From: Kalmusia sp. IMI 367209
Taxonomy: Eukaryota > Ascomycota > Dothideomycetes > Pleosporales > Didymosphaeriaceae
Length of the DNA: 64,000 bases
Assembly: GCA_027946365.1 (NCBI GenBank)
Contig: JAPEUQ010000010.1
Span: forward strand, 1,302,001 to 1,366,000
Direction: 5' to 3'
Part shown: one piece after another, positions 24,688-35,433 of the stretch
Position numbering within the stretch: the first letter of the stretch is position 1
Layout: every line of letters starts with the position of its first letter
Notes under the pieces: generated by a model
The model's input: only the letters and a program-made list of their open reading frames with translations
Told to the model about the DNA's origin: nothing
The model's database searches: none
Position numbers and translations under genes: made by a program

Positions 24688-25515
24688 TCCAGGCGAAAAG
24701 GTTTCGAAGCAAGTTATCTAGGACTCATTTCACGTAGGAAATCACGCCGTTCTATTCAATGGCTCTCCAATCTTGGACTTCGCAAACGTTATTGGGTTCG
24801 TATGATGGGTCGATCAGGAAGCATATTGACAACTGTATATTCGGATGGGACTACAATACTACAAGATTTATAGGCCGCGCTATTGCATCCCGTCTTGTCG
24901 TATCACGACTGAATGTCTACCGCTGTCTTAATGGAAGCGTTGTGTTTTGTGGCTTACATTTGGGATTCCGCACACTCTCCCTGCCGTGACAGCGACGGTG
25001 ACTCTACAGGTGACCACTCGACACGAAAGGACGCGTGATGGCCTGATAGAGGCCGATGTAATTGAATGAGTTTTGGTCGTTTTCTCCCGCACTAGGGCGA
25101 GTATATATTAAATCACTGTTAAGCTCCTATTAGTATACTACAGTGGTGATTATGTTAGGGTGCGCGGTGCGCATTGAGCCGACCTGCGCATTGACCCTAC
25201 TCACACGGAGTCTCGTGACTACGCCTTGAGGGTGTACCTTTATGTTTGTGCCATCGCATTTTCGTTTTTGCTGGCAACACCCCACTTCGTTCGTGTCTTG
25301 TCCACGTCAGTCATCTGCCTTTGGAAATGTGTCATAGCACGTACGTTCCGTCAGGTCAACCCCCGGAGATCGTTTGTCAGCAACAAGTTCCGAGAGGCTT
25401 CCGCGGAGGCTCTAAAATCCCACCGGATCAGAAGCCAGCGCTGGTGGAATTACTATCTACTGCCCAACAACGCTTGTAATCCACCTCGCTCGGCTTAGTC
25501 AACGGCTTCAGATTG
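24688..25515. other. Intergenic between ankyrin gene and regulator
   Basis: No coding support. Around 25155-25200 the decamer TGCGCATTGA-like sequence occurs twice within 30 nt in a GC-rich patch, which could be the end of an old mobile element. I could not find a second end. Confidence 0.4.
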
Positions 25516-27438
25516 ATGATGGATGCTTCGAACATTCCTAGAAAGGTATGGGTGTTGTTCTACTTCCTCGCTAACTCCTTGTGGTCCTTTGGCTAATAGT
25601 CCGCAAATGTAAAGTCTTGTGACTTTTGTTATCAACGAAAAATCAAGTGCGATAGAGCGAAGCCTCGTTGCTCACACTGTACTACGTATGTGATCGACTG
25701 CACCTATACGGCACCGAGTCGCAAGTCTAGACCGAAGAAGCGACAGAACTCTACCAAGATTGATGATAGCACCGGGCATACACAAAATCGATTGCGGCAC
25801 CTAGAAGCTTTGGTTGAGCAGCTAAGTGAGCGTGTAAAAGTCGCTGAACAGAATTACGAGGCTCAGGCTCAGAGCCAATCGCAGCAGCAAGACGAGACGC
25901 TGATCGACACCACATTGCTCTCAACCTTAGCCACAAGCGACGATGGAGATACAGATTGCATTAATAATAACCTCATGGCGATGTACCTCCCTCCTCTGGA
26001 ACATGTCCTACCCATCGTCGATATTTTCCTCGAGAGGTTCAACACGGTACTACCGTTGTTTCATGCCAACACTCTTCTGCATCTGGTTCACCACTTTTAT
26101 AACCTTCCATTGCCACAGCGGGATCCGGTAGTATGGGCAGCGATCAATGTAGTGCTCGCTCTCGCATACCAGTTTGACCAAGTGGGCAGTCGCAATACCA
26201 ACTTGCCGGCCGAATATTTCAACAAAGCGCAGTCAGTGCTCTCAGCCGTTGTGCTGGGAGATACTCATCTACTCAATATCCAGGTTTTAGTGGGGATGGT
26301 GTTCATACGCCAGGCCTCGCCTGACCTCACACATTCACTGGTCCTAATTGCTACCACAATGCGTCTCATCCACAAGGTCGGGCTGCATGACCGTACCGCC
26401 TCTGCACATTTGGATGCAGCCAGCGCGAGACAGCGTGCTTGTGTCTTCTGGATGGCTTATATCCTCGATAAAGACCTCAGCATGCGCTCAAAACAGCCAT
26501 CAATCCAGCTTGACGATGATATCGATCTCGACCTACCCTCGCCTTGCACTGCTGAACACCAGATCAACAACATATGCGTCGATGAAAATACCGGCGTCGC
26601 CCATGGTATTATAACTACTGTAGATGGAATTATGAAGATGAATTATTTCGTGGCTCGTATCCAGCTGGCTGTCATTGAAGGGGGCGTGTATGACTATCTG
26701 TACTCCACGCGCTCTCATAAGCGCAGCACTGAAGAGCGTTTCCGCGCGCTGGAGAGCGTAGCTTGCGCTCTCGAGACTTGGAAGGCATCTATCCCGTTTG
26801 AATTCAGTGCCTGGATGGCCCCGAACACGGTATCTAATCACACGCTGCAGTTACTTGCAGTGCTGCACTCAACCAGCCTAGCGTGCACAACTCTCCTGAA
26901 TCAGGCAAATGCATGGAATACCCGGTGGATGGACAGTATACGTGAGTACGCGACAGGAGGCACTATGCCAATATTGCCACCTCAATGGGATGCCATGGTG
27001 GATGAGGCGCGACATTTGACGGTTTTACTTGGGGCTCTGCCGGTACAGAATCGATGGAATTTCTGGTAAGTATCCACACTAGCATCGCTGGGTCATATTA
27101 GCATCATGTATACTCTTTGAATGCTTTATACCAATCGACGCTCGATCACGCTAATATTCAGTATTAGGACGACGGGCTGCTCTCACATGACGGCTATGAT
27201 GTTGTTGACTTTCAATGGCATGCAAAGACCTCAACACGATAAACTGTTCTCAGACAACCAACTTGTGGATAATGGCTTGCGAATGCTTGACCAAGTCTTG
27301 GAGGAGACCCATAGCGAAGTGGTACGCTCATTTCGCGATGCGTGCGCTAAGCTGCACTGGGATAGCCGGGGGAGACGCGCTGAAGCCACCGTGATAGCAA
27401 AGGACCTAGAAATCCCTACGCATCTAGTAAACTCCTAA
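25516..27438 (+). CDS. Zn(II)2Cys6 fungal transcription factor, 588 aa
   Basis: Three exons (25516-25545, 25600-27065, 27168-27438) join in frame. The zinc cluster begins at residue 17: CDFCYQRKIKC, then RCSHC and the last Cys44, matching C-x2-C-x6-C-x6-C-x2-C-x6-C. A linker rich in Lys and Arg and a short coiled coil (RLRHLEALVEQLSERVKVAE, ~69-90) follow, as in GAL4-type dimers. The middle region matches the fungal-specific transcription factor domain, with IFLERFNTVLPLFHANTLL and MRLIHKVGLHDR. The protein should bind DNA in the nucleus as a dimer. The start exon is only ten codons; it was chosen because the next exon begins directly before the zinc cluster. The last splice (102-nt intron) is the least certain. 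The next gene, a dehydrogenase 484 bp downstream on the same strand, is a plausible target. Confidence 0.88.
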
Positions 27439-27922
27439 TGTATCTCGTTCAAGGTAGTGAACAACGAAGTCTCCAAAGCTTGCACATATTGCGCGGATCA
27501 TGTTGACGTACATAGATATAGGATCAAACTAATCCAGCTGTGCGTAGTCTGAGCATTCTTTATAGAATGTAATCCCAAGTTTTGGAGGATCTCGTAAACC
27601 TGCGACTGACTAAGCTGTGTTCCGCGGAAGGCCTTCCGACTCCGTTTAGCCTGAGTAGACGCCATACTTCCGCGGTGCCTCTTTAGCAATTCGCAAAGCT
27701 CCATTTGTAATCATGCCATTTGCGGAGCTTTTGTTTCGCTTGACAGACTGAACTTCATCCAATATGCGTATATAAGACTTTTAGATCCACCCTCCCATGC
27801 AATCTCCCTAAAACTCAACAAGTTGTGTAACGAATTGCTATATACACCTCGACCGAATTTCTTTGCCTGATACCAACATCCAATTTTTCTGATAGAATCT
27901 ACTCAGTGGAATCAGCGGAACG
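27439..27922. promoter_or_regulatory. Promoter region of the dehydrogenase gene
   Basis: The interval follows the regulator stop and leads into the dehydrogenase start. A minus-strand open frame at 27498-27704 shows no known motif and is probably chance. I could not pick out a specific regulator site. Confidence 0.45.
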
Positions 27923-28927
27923 ATGTTTGTTAGTTCCGAGCTCTATCAAGGGGACAAATACTTCCGGTCCTTTACGAGGACGTGGCACAACAAGCCTTAT
28001 CCCCAGATCTCGCCCCTCCGCCCCGAGCTGCGGATTGACGACAGTGTCGTGTTCATTACGGGTGGTGGGACTGGCATTGGTAAAGCCACCGCTATCGCCT
28101 TCGCGCAGGCCGGTGCAAAATTCATTGCCATCTTCGGCCGCCGTGTCGACAAACTAAAGTCGGCTGCTGAAGAGATACGCAAGGAAAACCCCAATGAGAC
28201 AACTACCGTCGTCTTCGAGAGCGTTGACTTGAGCAAGCGTGTCGACGTCGACGCTGCCTTTGCCAGTGCTCTCGAGAAGATTGGCAAAGTCCAGATCGAC
28301 ATCTTTATTCACAGCGCTGGCATCCTACAAACCCAGGGCGACGTCGCAGGATACGACTACGACGAGTACCGCAAGGGCCTGGATCTCAATATGACTGGCG
28401 CCTTCAACGCCCTCCAGACGGCGTTGCCCCTGCTGGCCCCTGAAGCCAAGGTCTTCAACATTTCCTCTTGCATTGCACACATCGGTCTGATGCCTCGTTC
28501 CTGGGCCTATGCTGCGACCAAGATCGCAAACAGCAAAATGTTCGAGTACCTACAGGCCGAGAATCCCAATCTGCATGTTGTTAATGTTCATCCTGGGGTC
28601 GTGAATACCGAAATCAATGCCGACATAGTGGTTTCAGGCGTCGGGGTCGACGATGGTAAGTACATGTTCAATTATTTGCCTGAATATCCTTCTATGCATC
28701 TCCACGGGTCTTATATTCAAATCTCCTATCTCTGCCGCATTAGCTGACTATCGTCGGTAGTCGAACTCCCTGCTCACTTCCTCGTCTGGCTTGTATCTCG
28801 TGAAGCCGAGTTTCTCAAAGGAAAGTTTGTGTGGGTCAATTGGGATGTGGATGAATTGAAAACTCGTGCCGACGAAATTAAGGGCTCGCTAATCCTGACG
28901 GTTGGGTTACATGGTGTTCCATTGTAG
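27923..28927 (+). CDS. Short-chain dehydrogenase/reductase, 299 aa
   Basis: Two exons (27923-28655, 28761-28927) join in frame. The product is a classical-type SDR, an NAD(P)-dependent oxidoreductase with a Rossmann fold. The cofactor loop is TGGGTGIG (46-53). HSAG (130-133) replaces the usual NNAG. The active site has Ser181/Ser182 and Tyr196-x3-Lys200 in SWAYAATK. After the intron the C-terminus reads VELPAHFLVWLVSREAEFLK, typical of the family end. A 38-residue lead before the Rossmann fold is longer than usual and not a clear signal peptide. Substrate cannot be told. It follows the Zn2Cys6 gene on the same strand, which hints at a regulator-enzyme pair. Confidence 0.9.
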
Positions 28928-29915
28928 TCTATAACATAGTCTTTGGGCAACTAATTGAATTCACCTTAGGACTAAGACAGTTTCATCAATTGTTTTGATT
29001 ACATATAGAAAGAAAACCCTGTAACTTTTCCGAACAGTCAGGCATTCGGAGGGAGAGCCTTCCAATATGCAGGCAATAACTAGAAACGTTGAGACACTTC
29101 CTATCGTTGGAAGGATTTTACCTGGGATTTTATTGATCTGACACACGTTCGACTAACACCATAACTAGTCTCCCTTAACACTAACATCTACCTCGCGTGC
29201 TATAAAATGCCGTGATTTTCCTTATCAACAATACGTAAATCCTTCATGACAGTAACCATTACTTTCGAGAATTAGGACATAGTCTTCTATACAACCAACA
29301 TATGCTCTTTTTTAAACCAATATGAACTATAAGCCGCTCAGTGATAAGAATCCATCATACTAGTTTCGTTGTCTTGCGCGCATGGAGTCTACATTAGTAT
29401 ACGAGGGTGGCGCATAAGAAGCATTAGCAATAACCATACTATAACAAAGCAAGCGATAGTAGAAAGTACTAATAGAATAAATCTATAAGATTCGATTAAG
29501 TAAATTGAGTATATAAAATTATGGTTACTAGGTTTAGACCCTAATGACATTCCTACCTTTACGTCATATGTATTGTACCGTTGTGAGGATACGCTCATAG
29601 GAAGATCTCAATCTCGCCGGGAGTCTAGGGTGTAGTTGGTACGAAAAAAGCTTCTAGGTCAAATACGCTTCAATTTCCAAGTTGAGTCATAAATCGGTTT
29701 TGTTTTGCCTTGACAGTCACTCGCAGGTAGAGAAAAGACTAATAATACAATAGGTGAATTGAATCTATCTAAGAAAGGGTGATAACTAGAAAAGGTCTCC
29801 CTCCGTCTGTAAAAGGGAGAGCTTGGTGTGTAAAGTATGACTTAGAAAAGATGTCGCCCACAATAACAATACAAATTCCATTTGCCATGGCACGAAATCA
29901 CTCTTGTTTCGTTCT
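28928..29915. other. AT-rich intergenic stretch
   Basis: About 1 kb of AT-rich DNA with stops in all frames between two genes whose 3' ends face each other. No gene, RNA or repeat pair seen. Confidence 0.5.
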
Positions 29916-30917
29916 TTACACTGCAGTGCTTTCTAGCGGGTCACTGCTGGTCTCCCAAAGTTCATACTCCTCCTGGGTCGCCATTTCCCATTGAACATCG
30001 TGTGCCACAAAACTTTGTCTATCTATCCAGAACGCAAATTGATCTTCTGGTGAGACTAGCGTAACTCGATGACGGATAGGGTCGAATGTTGGGCGTGGAA
30101 GCCTGGTGACCGTCTCTCCACGGGCGATCTGTGTTAGAAGTTCCTTTACCAGTGTCTCTATCCAACGCGCGTCCCATTCTGAAATTGGAGATCTTCCAGC
30201 GTAGACAAAAATTCGAATATGAATCTCCGGTTTTCGGCGTAATTGTAGAATCATAGTTTGGAGAAAGGTTTCCGCGCAATTCCCGGACCAAACTTGACTT
30301 CTTGAGGCCCACATCTTCGAATCATCTCTGCTGAACCTCCACAAGTGATTTGGGCGTAAGCGCGCCGAAAACCATGGGCCACCGATTCTAAGCACTGCGC
30401 TATGCAGGGGTGCAGCCCAGCTCCTAGGTGCTGTTGGTGACCCCTGGTACTCCTGGTCGATAGCGTAAACTACATCAATAGCTTTTAGCAGTTCTAGTAG
30501 CAAATAATCATCATGCCGGCCATATTGAGGGGGGATTCTGAGCGACTGACAGTCCGCTAGCAATGTGACGGCTTCAGTAGCGCGACGAACCCCAAGCGCA
30601 GAGCATGCATCGTTCTCCCAGACGTTGCCGTTGCGAAGCAATGCTAAAGCACTAGAGGTATCTTGGTAGTATATCCCTTGACCTCCCATGAAAATACGTC
30701 TGAGTCGAACTTGCGTAGAAACTACTTCTTTGTAAATCATATCGCGGATCTCTTGGGGTAAGCCTCGTTGTCCCAGTCCAGGAAAGAAGTTTGGCGAGCT
30801 CGGCGAAGAAGTAGGCATATGGGAACGCTGTAGGTCAAGTGCCTGACTGGCTGAACTTATAGCAAGTTGCGATGCTGTCGAGCCTTCCATGTTCTTGTCT
30901 GTTGGTTGAATGTCCAT
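29916..30917 (-). CDS. Hypothetical protein with F-box-like start motif, 333 aa
   Basis: A single exon. The first true ATG in the long frame is at 30917; anything upstream begins at non-ATG codons. After ~50 Ser/Thr/Gln-rich residues comes GLPQEIRDMIYKEVV, the pattern that opens many fungal F-box-like or 2EXR-type proteins (Leu-Pro-x-Glu-Ile-Arg-x-x-Ile-Tyr). The rest has no further motif I recognise; it contains several Trp and conserved-looking stretches such as HSAVLRIGGPWFS and EIHIRIFVYAGR. No signal peptide or membrane helix. The large uninterrupted frame and balanced composition support a real gene. Function unknown. Confidence 0.7.
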   Translation of the reverse strand: MDIQPTDKNMEGSTASQLAISSASQALDLQRSHMPTSSPSSPNFFPGLGQRGLPQEIRDMIYKEVVSTQVRLRRIFMGGQGIYYQDTSSALALLRNGNVWENDACSALGVRRATEAVTLLADCQSLRIPPQYGRHDDYLLLELLKAIDVVYAIDQEYQGSPTAPRSWAAPLHSAVLRIGGPWFSARLRPNHLWRFSRDDSKMWASRSQVWSGNCAETFLQTMILQLRRKPEIHIRIFVYAGRSPISEWDARWIETLVKELLTQIARGETVTRLPRPTFDPIRHRVTLVSPEDQFAFWIDRQSFVAHDVQWEMATQEEYELWETSSDPLESTAV

Positions 30918-31578
30918 CGTGTTGAGCGTTGGCGTGGGCGTGGATGTGGTTGATGTAGGGGCAACGGAAGTGCAAGGCGTGATATAGATTAAGTACAATT
31001 TTAGTAGGCCCCTGCGCGCGTACCATTGTTCCTTAATTCTATTTCAACGTGCTCACAACGTGCTGAACAACACTCTACCATTCACCAATTCTCAACTCGA
31101 AGCCGCCGGCTGCGCCTAGGTAGCGGGTATACCACTAACGTTCGCTCGCTGGCGAGCACGTTCATTCCTGGGCTGGTCCGTCGAGCGGGTCTCAGGAGGG
31201 GTGAGCCTATTAAGTGGCGCTGCGTAATAGCCCGCGTCGCTACGGATATAGCGCTCCATGGGATCGTAGCGCCCGCCGCTGGCCATGGGATCGACTCCAA
31301 TCGTGGAGCAGTTCGGGCTCGTTCGCGCCGCGAGGGGTTAGCAGGGGCCGTAGCATGCGTGTTTGACGACATGAGCATCGCCCCGCATTAGGCATGGTAT
31401 GCAACTGACTGGGGTTCCATAGTACACCCGCAGCTAGGACAGGCGTAGGCCGATTGGTGTTGGGTGAATGGCCCATCGAAGACTGTTTAGAAATCTATTT
31501 CGCTTTGTGAACTGAACAATCTCGTAAAAGAAGTTTCTATCGATTCATCATGAGCTAGCTCCTCGAGACGTGCCCTGA
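30918..31578. other. Intergenic with a GC-rich patch
   Basis: Positions ~31080-31400 are clearly more GC-rich than the flanks and open on both strands, but the frames share no family motif and look like shadows. It could be a fragment of an unrelated insertion. Nothing firmer can be said. Confidence 0.4.
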
Positions 31579-32440
31579 TCAAATCTCTTCGCCCTTCTGC
31601 TTTGCTTTGTACAAAATGACCCTTTGATCAAATCCCTTGACATCTCCATCATCGGGAATCGTAATTTCACCGATGACTTTGTAACCAAGACTTAGATACA
31701 AGGGCTCGCCCATGTGCGAAGGTATTACGCCCTGGTCAACATTGTCCATGTCACATAAGCGCAGGCCCCATTGTAGCATGAAGGTCGCATGGCCTCTGCG
31801 GCGGTAGGAAGGATGCACCACGAGCTTGTTGCAAATGATGGTCCCCGCAAGGTACCTGCATGGAAAACAAATGGCAACAGTCAGAATGTTTGCTTAGGAA
31901 AACGATGGAGAAGTTCAATACGCCTGTACTTTGGATGATGGTGCGGCGGAAGTCTATGGCAAAGACGGATGAAGCGAAGGGCACTCACCTCTTCTCTTCA
32001 GCCTCTGTGACTTCAGTAAAGATGTCCCATCGGCGCTGGCACAGATCTCGATTGGGTAATGGCTCTGGGTCGCCTACGTGAGGCACGGCGAACTGGCCAG
32101 TGCGAAGTGAGCCTTTGGGGAGATACCAGCTAGCCACACCCACAACGACGCGCTCCGAGGCGCTGTCACGCGACGGCAGGTGAGATTCTTCGTTAGGGTT
32201 CCGCCAATCCTCTGCAACAATGACCAATGATCGTGGGTTCGAGAGTTGAGAACGGTACATATTGGCGAAGGAGATGACTGCATCGTGGGGATATTGGTCG
32301 TAGTGGGGCCGCTCGTAGCGGAAGATCTCTGATTCCTTGAATTCCAGCACGCTCAAGTCCGCCATTCGGACGACGTCTTCAGCGGTGGCTAGGCGTAGCG
32401 AGGGGAAGGACGGATATGCAGGGAAATTCGTCGCCGCCAT
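31579..32440 (-). CDS. GNAT-family N-acetyltransferase, 242 aa
   Basis: Two exons (32440-31989, 31855-31579) join in frame across a 133-nt intron. The N-terminal half starts RLATAEDVVRMADLSVLEF, usual for the first strand and helix of the GNAT fold. The second exon holds the acetyl-CoA site: CNKLVVHPSYRRRGHATFML, where RRRGHA is the R/Q-x-x-G-x-A pyrophosphate loop. Next come GEPLYLSLGYKVIGE and a short C-terminus. Such enzymes transfer acetyl from acetyl-CoA to small amines or proteins; this fungal subgroup has no defined substrate. The gene is divergent from the Zn-cluster regulator to its right, sharing a 521-bp promoter region. Confidence 0.85.
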
Positions 32441-32961
32441 GCTGGTGAGTGAGGGGGACTGGAAAGAAGTGCTGGCAGTTTAGAGTTAGTCGGAACAAGA
32501 TGGAGGATTGTGTTCGCTACTACAGCGTACAGAATCAGGCATTTATCTCTCCAGGCCATTTCTGCCTCGTCTCCGACGGGTGCCCTCTGGCCTTCGAGGC
32601 TTTGTTGGTCGCCGGTCGTGAATGTCGTTCTTCCATTGGATGCACAGGTGCATGCAGGCGGTGCATCTCGGGCCAATTACAACGTGCCCTTCGACAGACG
32701 CTCCTTCGCCGGTCGGCCAGGCTCGTGCCATGTACGACAATGTCGGGCGCGCTGTGTAAGCTGCAGCCGGCCTTCAGTGTCGATTCTGCACGACCGTTGT
32801 TGCCCGAGATGGTCGCAACAACAACGACAACAACGCCGTGGCACTTTAAGATGAGCACCCGCCAGCCGCCGACCGCGAATCCCACCTTACTATACCACAC
32901 GCGCATATAGCAACGCGTCGCCCATGGACTACCGCCGTCTACACTACGAGTCGCTACCACC
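32441..32961. promoter_or_regulatory. Divergent promoter region, GNAT gene and Zn-cluster regulator
   Basis: The two start codons face away from each other over 521 bp. The part near the regulator holds CAACAACGACAACAACG-type A/C-rich sequence around 32816-32834. Open frames on both strands here are not supported by motifs. Confidence 0.5.
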
Positions 32962-35261
32962 ATGACCCGTCCAGACGCTTCGCAGCGCCAACCGTCGGAG
33001 AAAGCCGACTGGCAACACGAGTCGATTGCCACTGTACCTTGGGCGCCGCAAACCGAGAATCGCGAAGACGGGATTTTCGACTGGGATGAGGTATGTAGGC
33101 TCCTCAGACTCGGTGCTCGCGCCTGTCTTTCTGGCTGTTCAAGGCAGTGGTGGCTCCACTGACATTGATAGCTCTTCTCGGAGCAGCTGGCTCCCTTCCA
33201 GGGCCAGAATCGCCTGAACTATGAACAGAGCAACTTTTGGCCATCCGCTGACAAAGGTCCCGAGGCAGCATCGCTTGTGCCCGTTGAGCCGTTGGGCGGC
33301 GGACTCTTGAATGCAGTGCCAATGGTAAGTTGATGTGGATCATCTTCCAGGAGCTCAGTCACCAGGATGTGACATCTTTTAGAACCTCTTCAGGCTGACG
33401 TATGTGTGTGTGAGTAGCCAGGTGCCTCGTTCGCAGCGCCATTTGCACCGCAGCCCGTGTATGATCCTTCTGCAGGCACGACCGACCTCGATTGGGCCGA
33501 TCCCGTCGCCCCAGGTCACGGCTCCTTGCTTGGAGACCCAAACTACTTTGTCGGAGCCCTTTCTCAGGAGGCTGTGAATCCGTACAATTCAACGCTTGCG
33601 GCTCTTCCTCAACTCTTTCCGCTACCCCCTGGCGGAACCACCGTTTAGTGCAACGGCGCCGCTCTCTTCAAGTGTACCAATATCAGAAGAGCTCAGGGAT
33701 CTTCCCCTTGGCTCTGGTGCTCTCTTTCCATCTACTCCCGGCTTTCTGGACAACTTTGATCTCGACTCGACTTGCTTATACTTTGATGAGCCGGTGCAGC
33801 ATCATAATGGCCTTGGTCATGGAACACAGGCACTTGTACCAATAGCCCCGAAGCCAACTACGGCTCAAGCTGACATATCAACGTCTACACCATCGCATAT
33901 AGTGAGGGAGGATACGTCAGGCTCGTCTTCCTCATCAGTTCCATCCAAGAGGAAGAGGAAACCACTGAGCGAAGAGGGGCGCAAGAAGGCTAAGAGAGTA
34001 CGCAAGCTGGGCGCTTGCTACCGTTGTAGAGTCTACAGGCTGACAGTAGGTTTGTAAGTCTTCTGCTACTAGACGATGACTGACCTCCATGCAGTGCAAC
34101 GAAGAGCTTCCTTGTGGCAATTGTCTCAAAGTGAAGGACTCGCGAAAGGTCTACCGTGGCCCTTGCGTCCGGCTCAACATGAATTCGATCCAAACATTTC
34201 GTATCGGAGACGGTGATAATGGGCACGTACGCGCAGAGTTACCAAATTTGCATTGGCCAAAGAGCGTAAACATCAAGATAGTCAAACTCCAGTGGCCATT
34301 TCGCACTAGCATGGCCAATACGCCTATCCTCACCATCGATTGCGAGCAGTTCCAGCCAGTAAAAGAGAACTTGGTTGAAGAGTATGTTGTCAACGGTATA
34401 GTCCGCAGGGTAGTACTGCCGCCCTGGGCATGTCGCGATACGAAATCAGCCCAGGAGAACACTAAAAGGTTCATGGCTCAATGCCAGAATCTCTTGGAGG
34501 ATGAGATTCGGGAGACACTGGATGACCCGATCATGATACTTACATGGAACGAGGTTCTACGGTATCGGGTCACGTACAATACGCCCCTCATCACACGCGC
34601 ACTACAGATCTACGCCGGTGACATGATGAACTCCAGATACCCTACAACGGTGGAGGCCAATGTCTTCGGGGTTGCGGATGAAGAGCATACGCCGTATTTC
34701 TTCGAGAAGCTACCGCTCCCGGCACAGCTCATACTTCAGATTCAGACAATGATTGGATTTGTGATGGTGGACATCCAAGCTGATATCCTCAAAGAACTTA
34801 AGAAACGTATCTACGCCCAGGATCGCCTCAAACACTGGTATGAAATTTTCCTCACCATTTTTATCCTCCTCGCCTCCATCGAATGGGTGTACCAAATCCA
34901 GATGCGTTTTGTCAAAGCCAAGACGGGAGTGAGCGATCGTAACCACACCAACATTTCCTATGTAACCCAATACATGCTTGAAGAATGGGAGTCTTCGGCT
35001 CTCAATCTCATCGGGCATTTCCGCTGCGTCATGAACGGGGAGATACCATTCGCTCAATCTTGGGATGACGACGCAGAAAATCCGCAACGTACACAGCTTG
35101 ATGTCGAGGCGATTGCATTCATCCGTAATATCAAGCGTGAGACAGAAGAACGGAGAGAAGAGCTGCGAGAGCTGTGTGCGAGACAAAAAACGAACCGATT
35201 TGAAAAGCCACTCGCCGCAATCTGCGAGCTGTTCCTACCCAGGTTAGAAGAGAAGGAGTGA
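32962..35261 (+). CDS. Atypical Zn-cluster transcription factor, 669 aa
   Basis: Model: 32962-33090, 33172-33324, 33418-33581, 33649-34045, 34095-35261. The N-terminal ~250 residues are acidic and Pro/Ser-rich, as in an activation region. A basic stretch (KRKRKPLSEEGRKKAKRVRK) leads into a Cys pattern: Cys272, Cys275, Cys282, Cys288, Cys291 and Cys305. The second motif, LPCGNCLKV, and the long last spacer mark a fungal Zn2Cys6 variant with a basic lead. The splice at 34046-34094 falls inside the cluster and restores CRVYRLTCNEELPC. The C-terminal half is helical, with no known domain. The intron at 33582-33648 (67 nt) is needed to stay in frame; otherwise the frame stops at 33648 and would be a frameshift. 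It is convergent with the MFS gene, 172 bp apart. Confidence 0.78.
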
Positions 35262-35433
35262 ATTGATTGACTGGTGATTGATCACAGATTGGTATGCAGT
35301 CGTCGTTTTGTTTCCATATTTCGAATAATGAGTGTACATAGTCTAATGACCTTGCATCGCGCGGCGTTGATGTTGTGAATGGACATTGTAGAGCATCGCT
35401 GTGTATTGAGATCCTAAATATGTGTTCCTCTTG

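Noticed and set aside
31026..31476. Open frames on both strands in a GC-rich patch
   Set aside because: Both strands are open because stops are rare at this composition; no family sequence seen.
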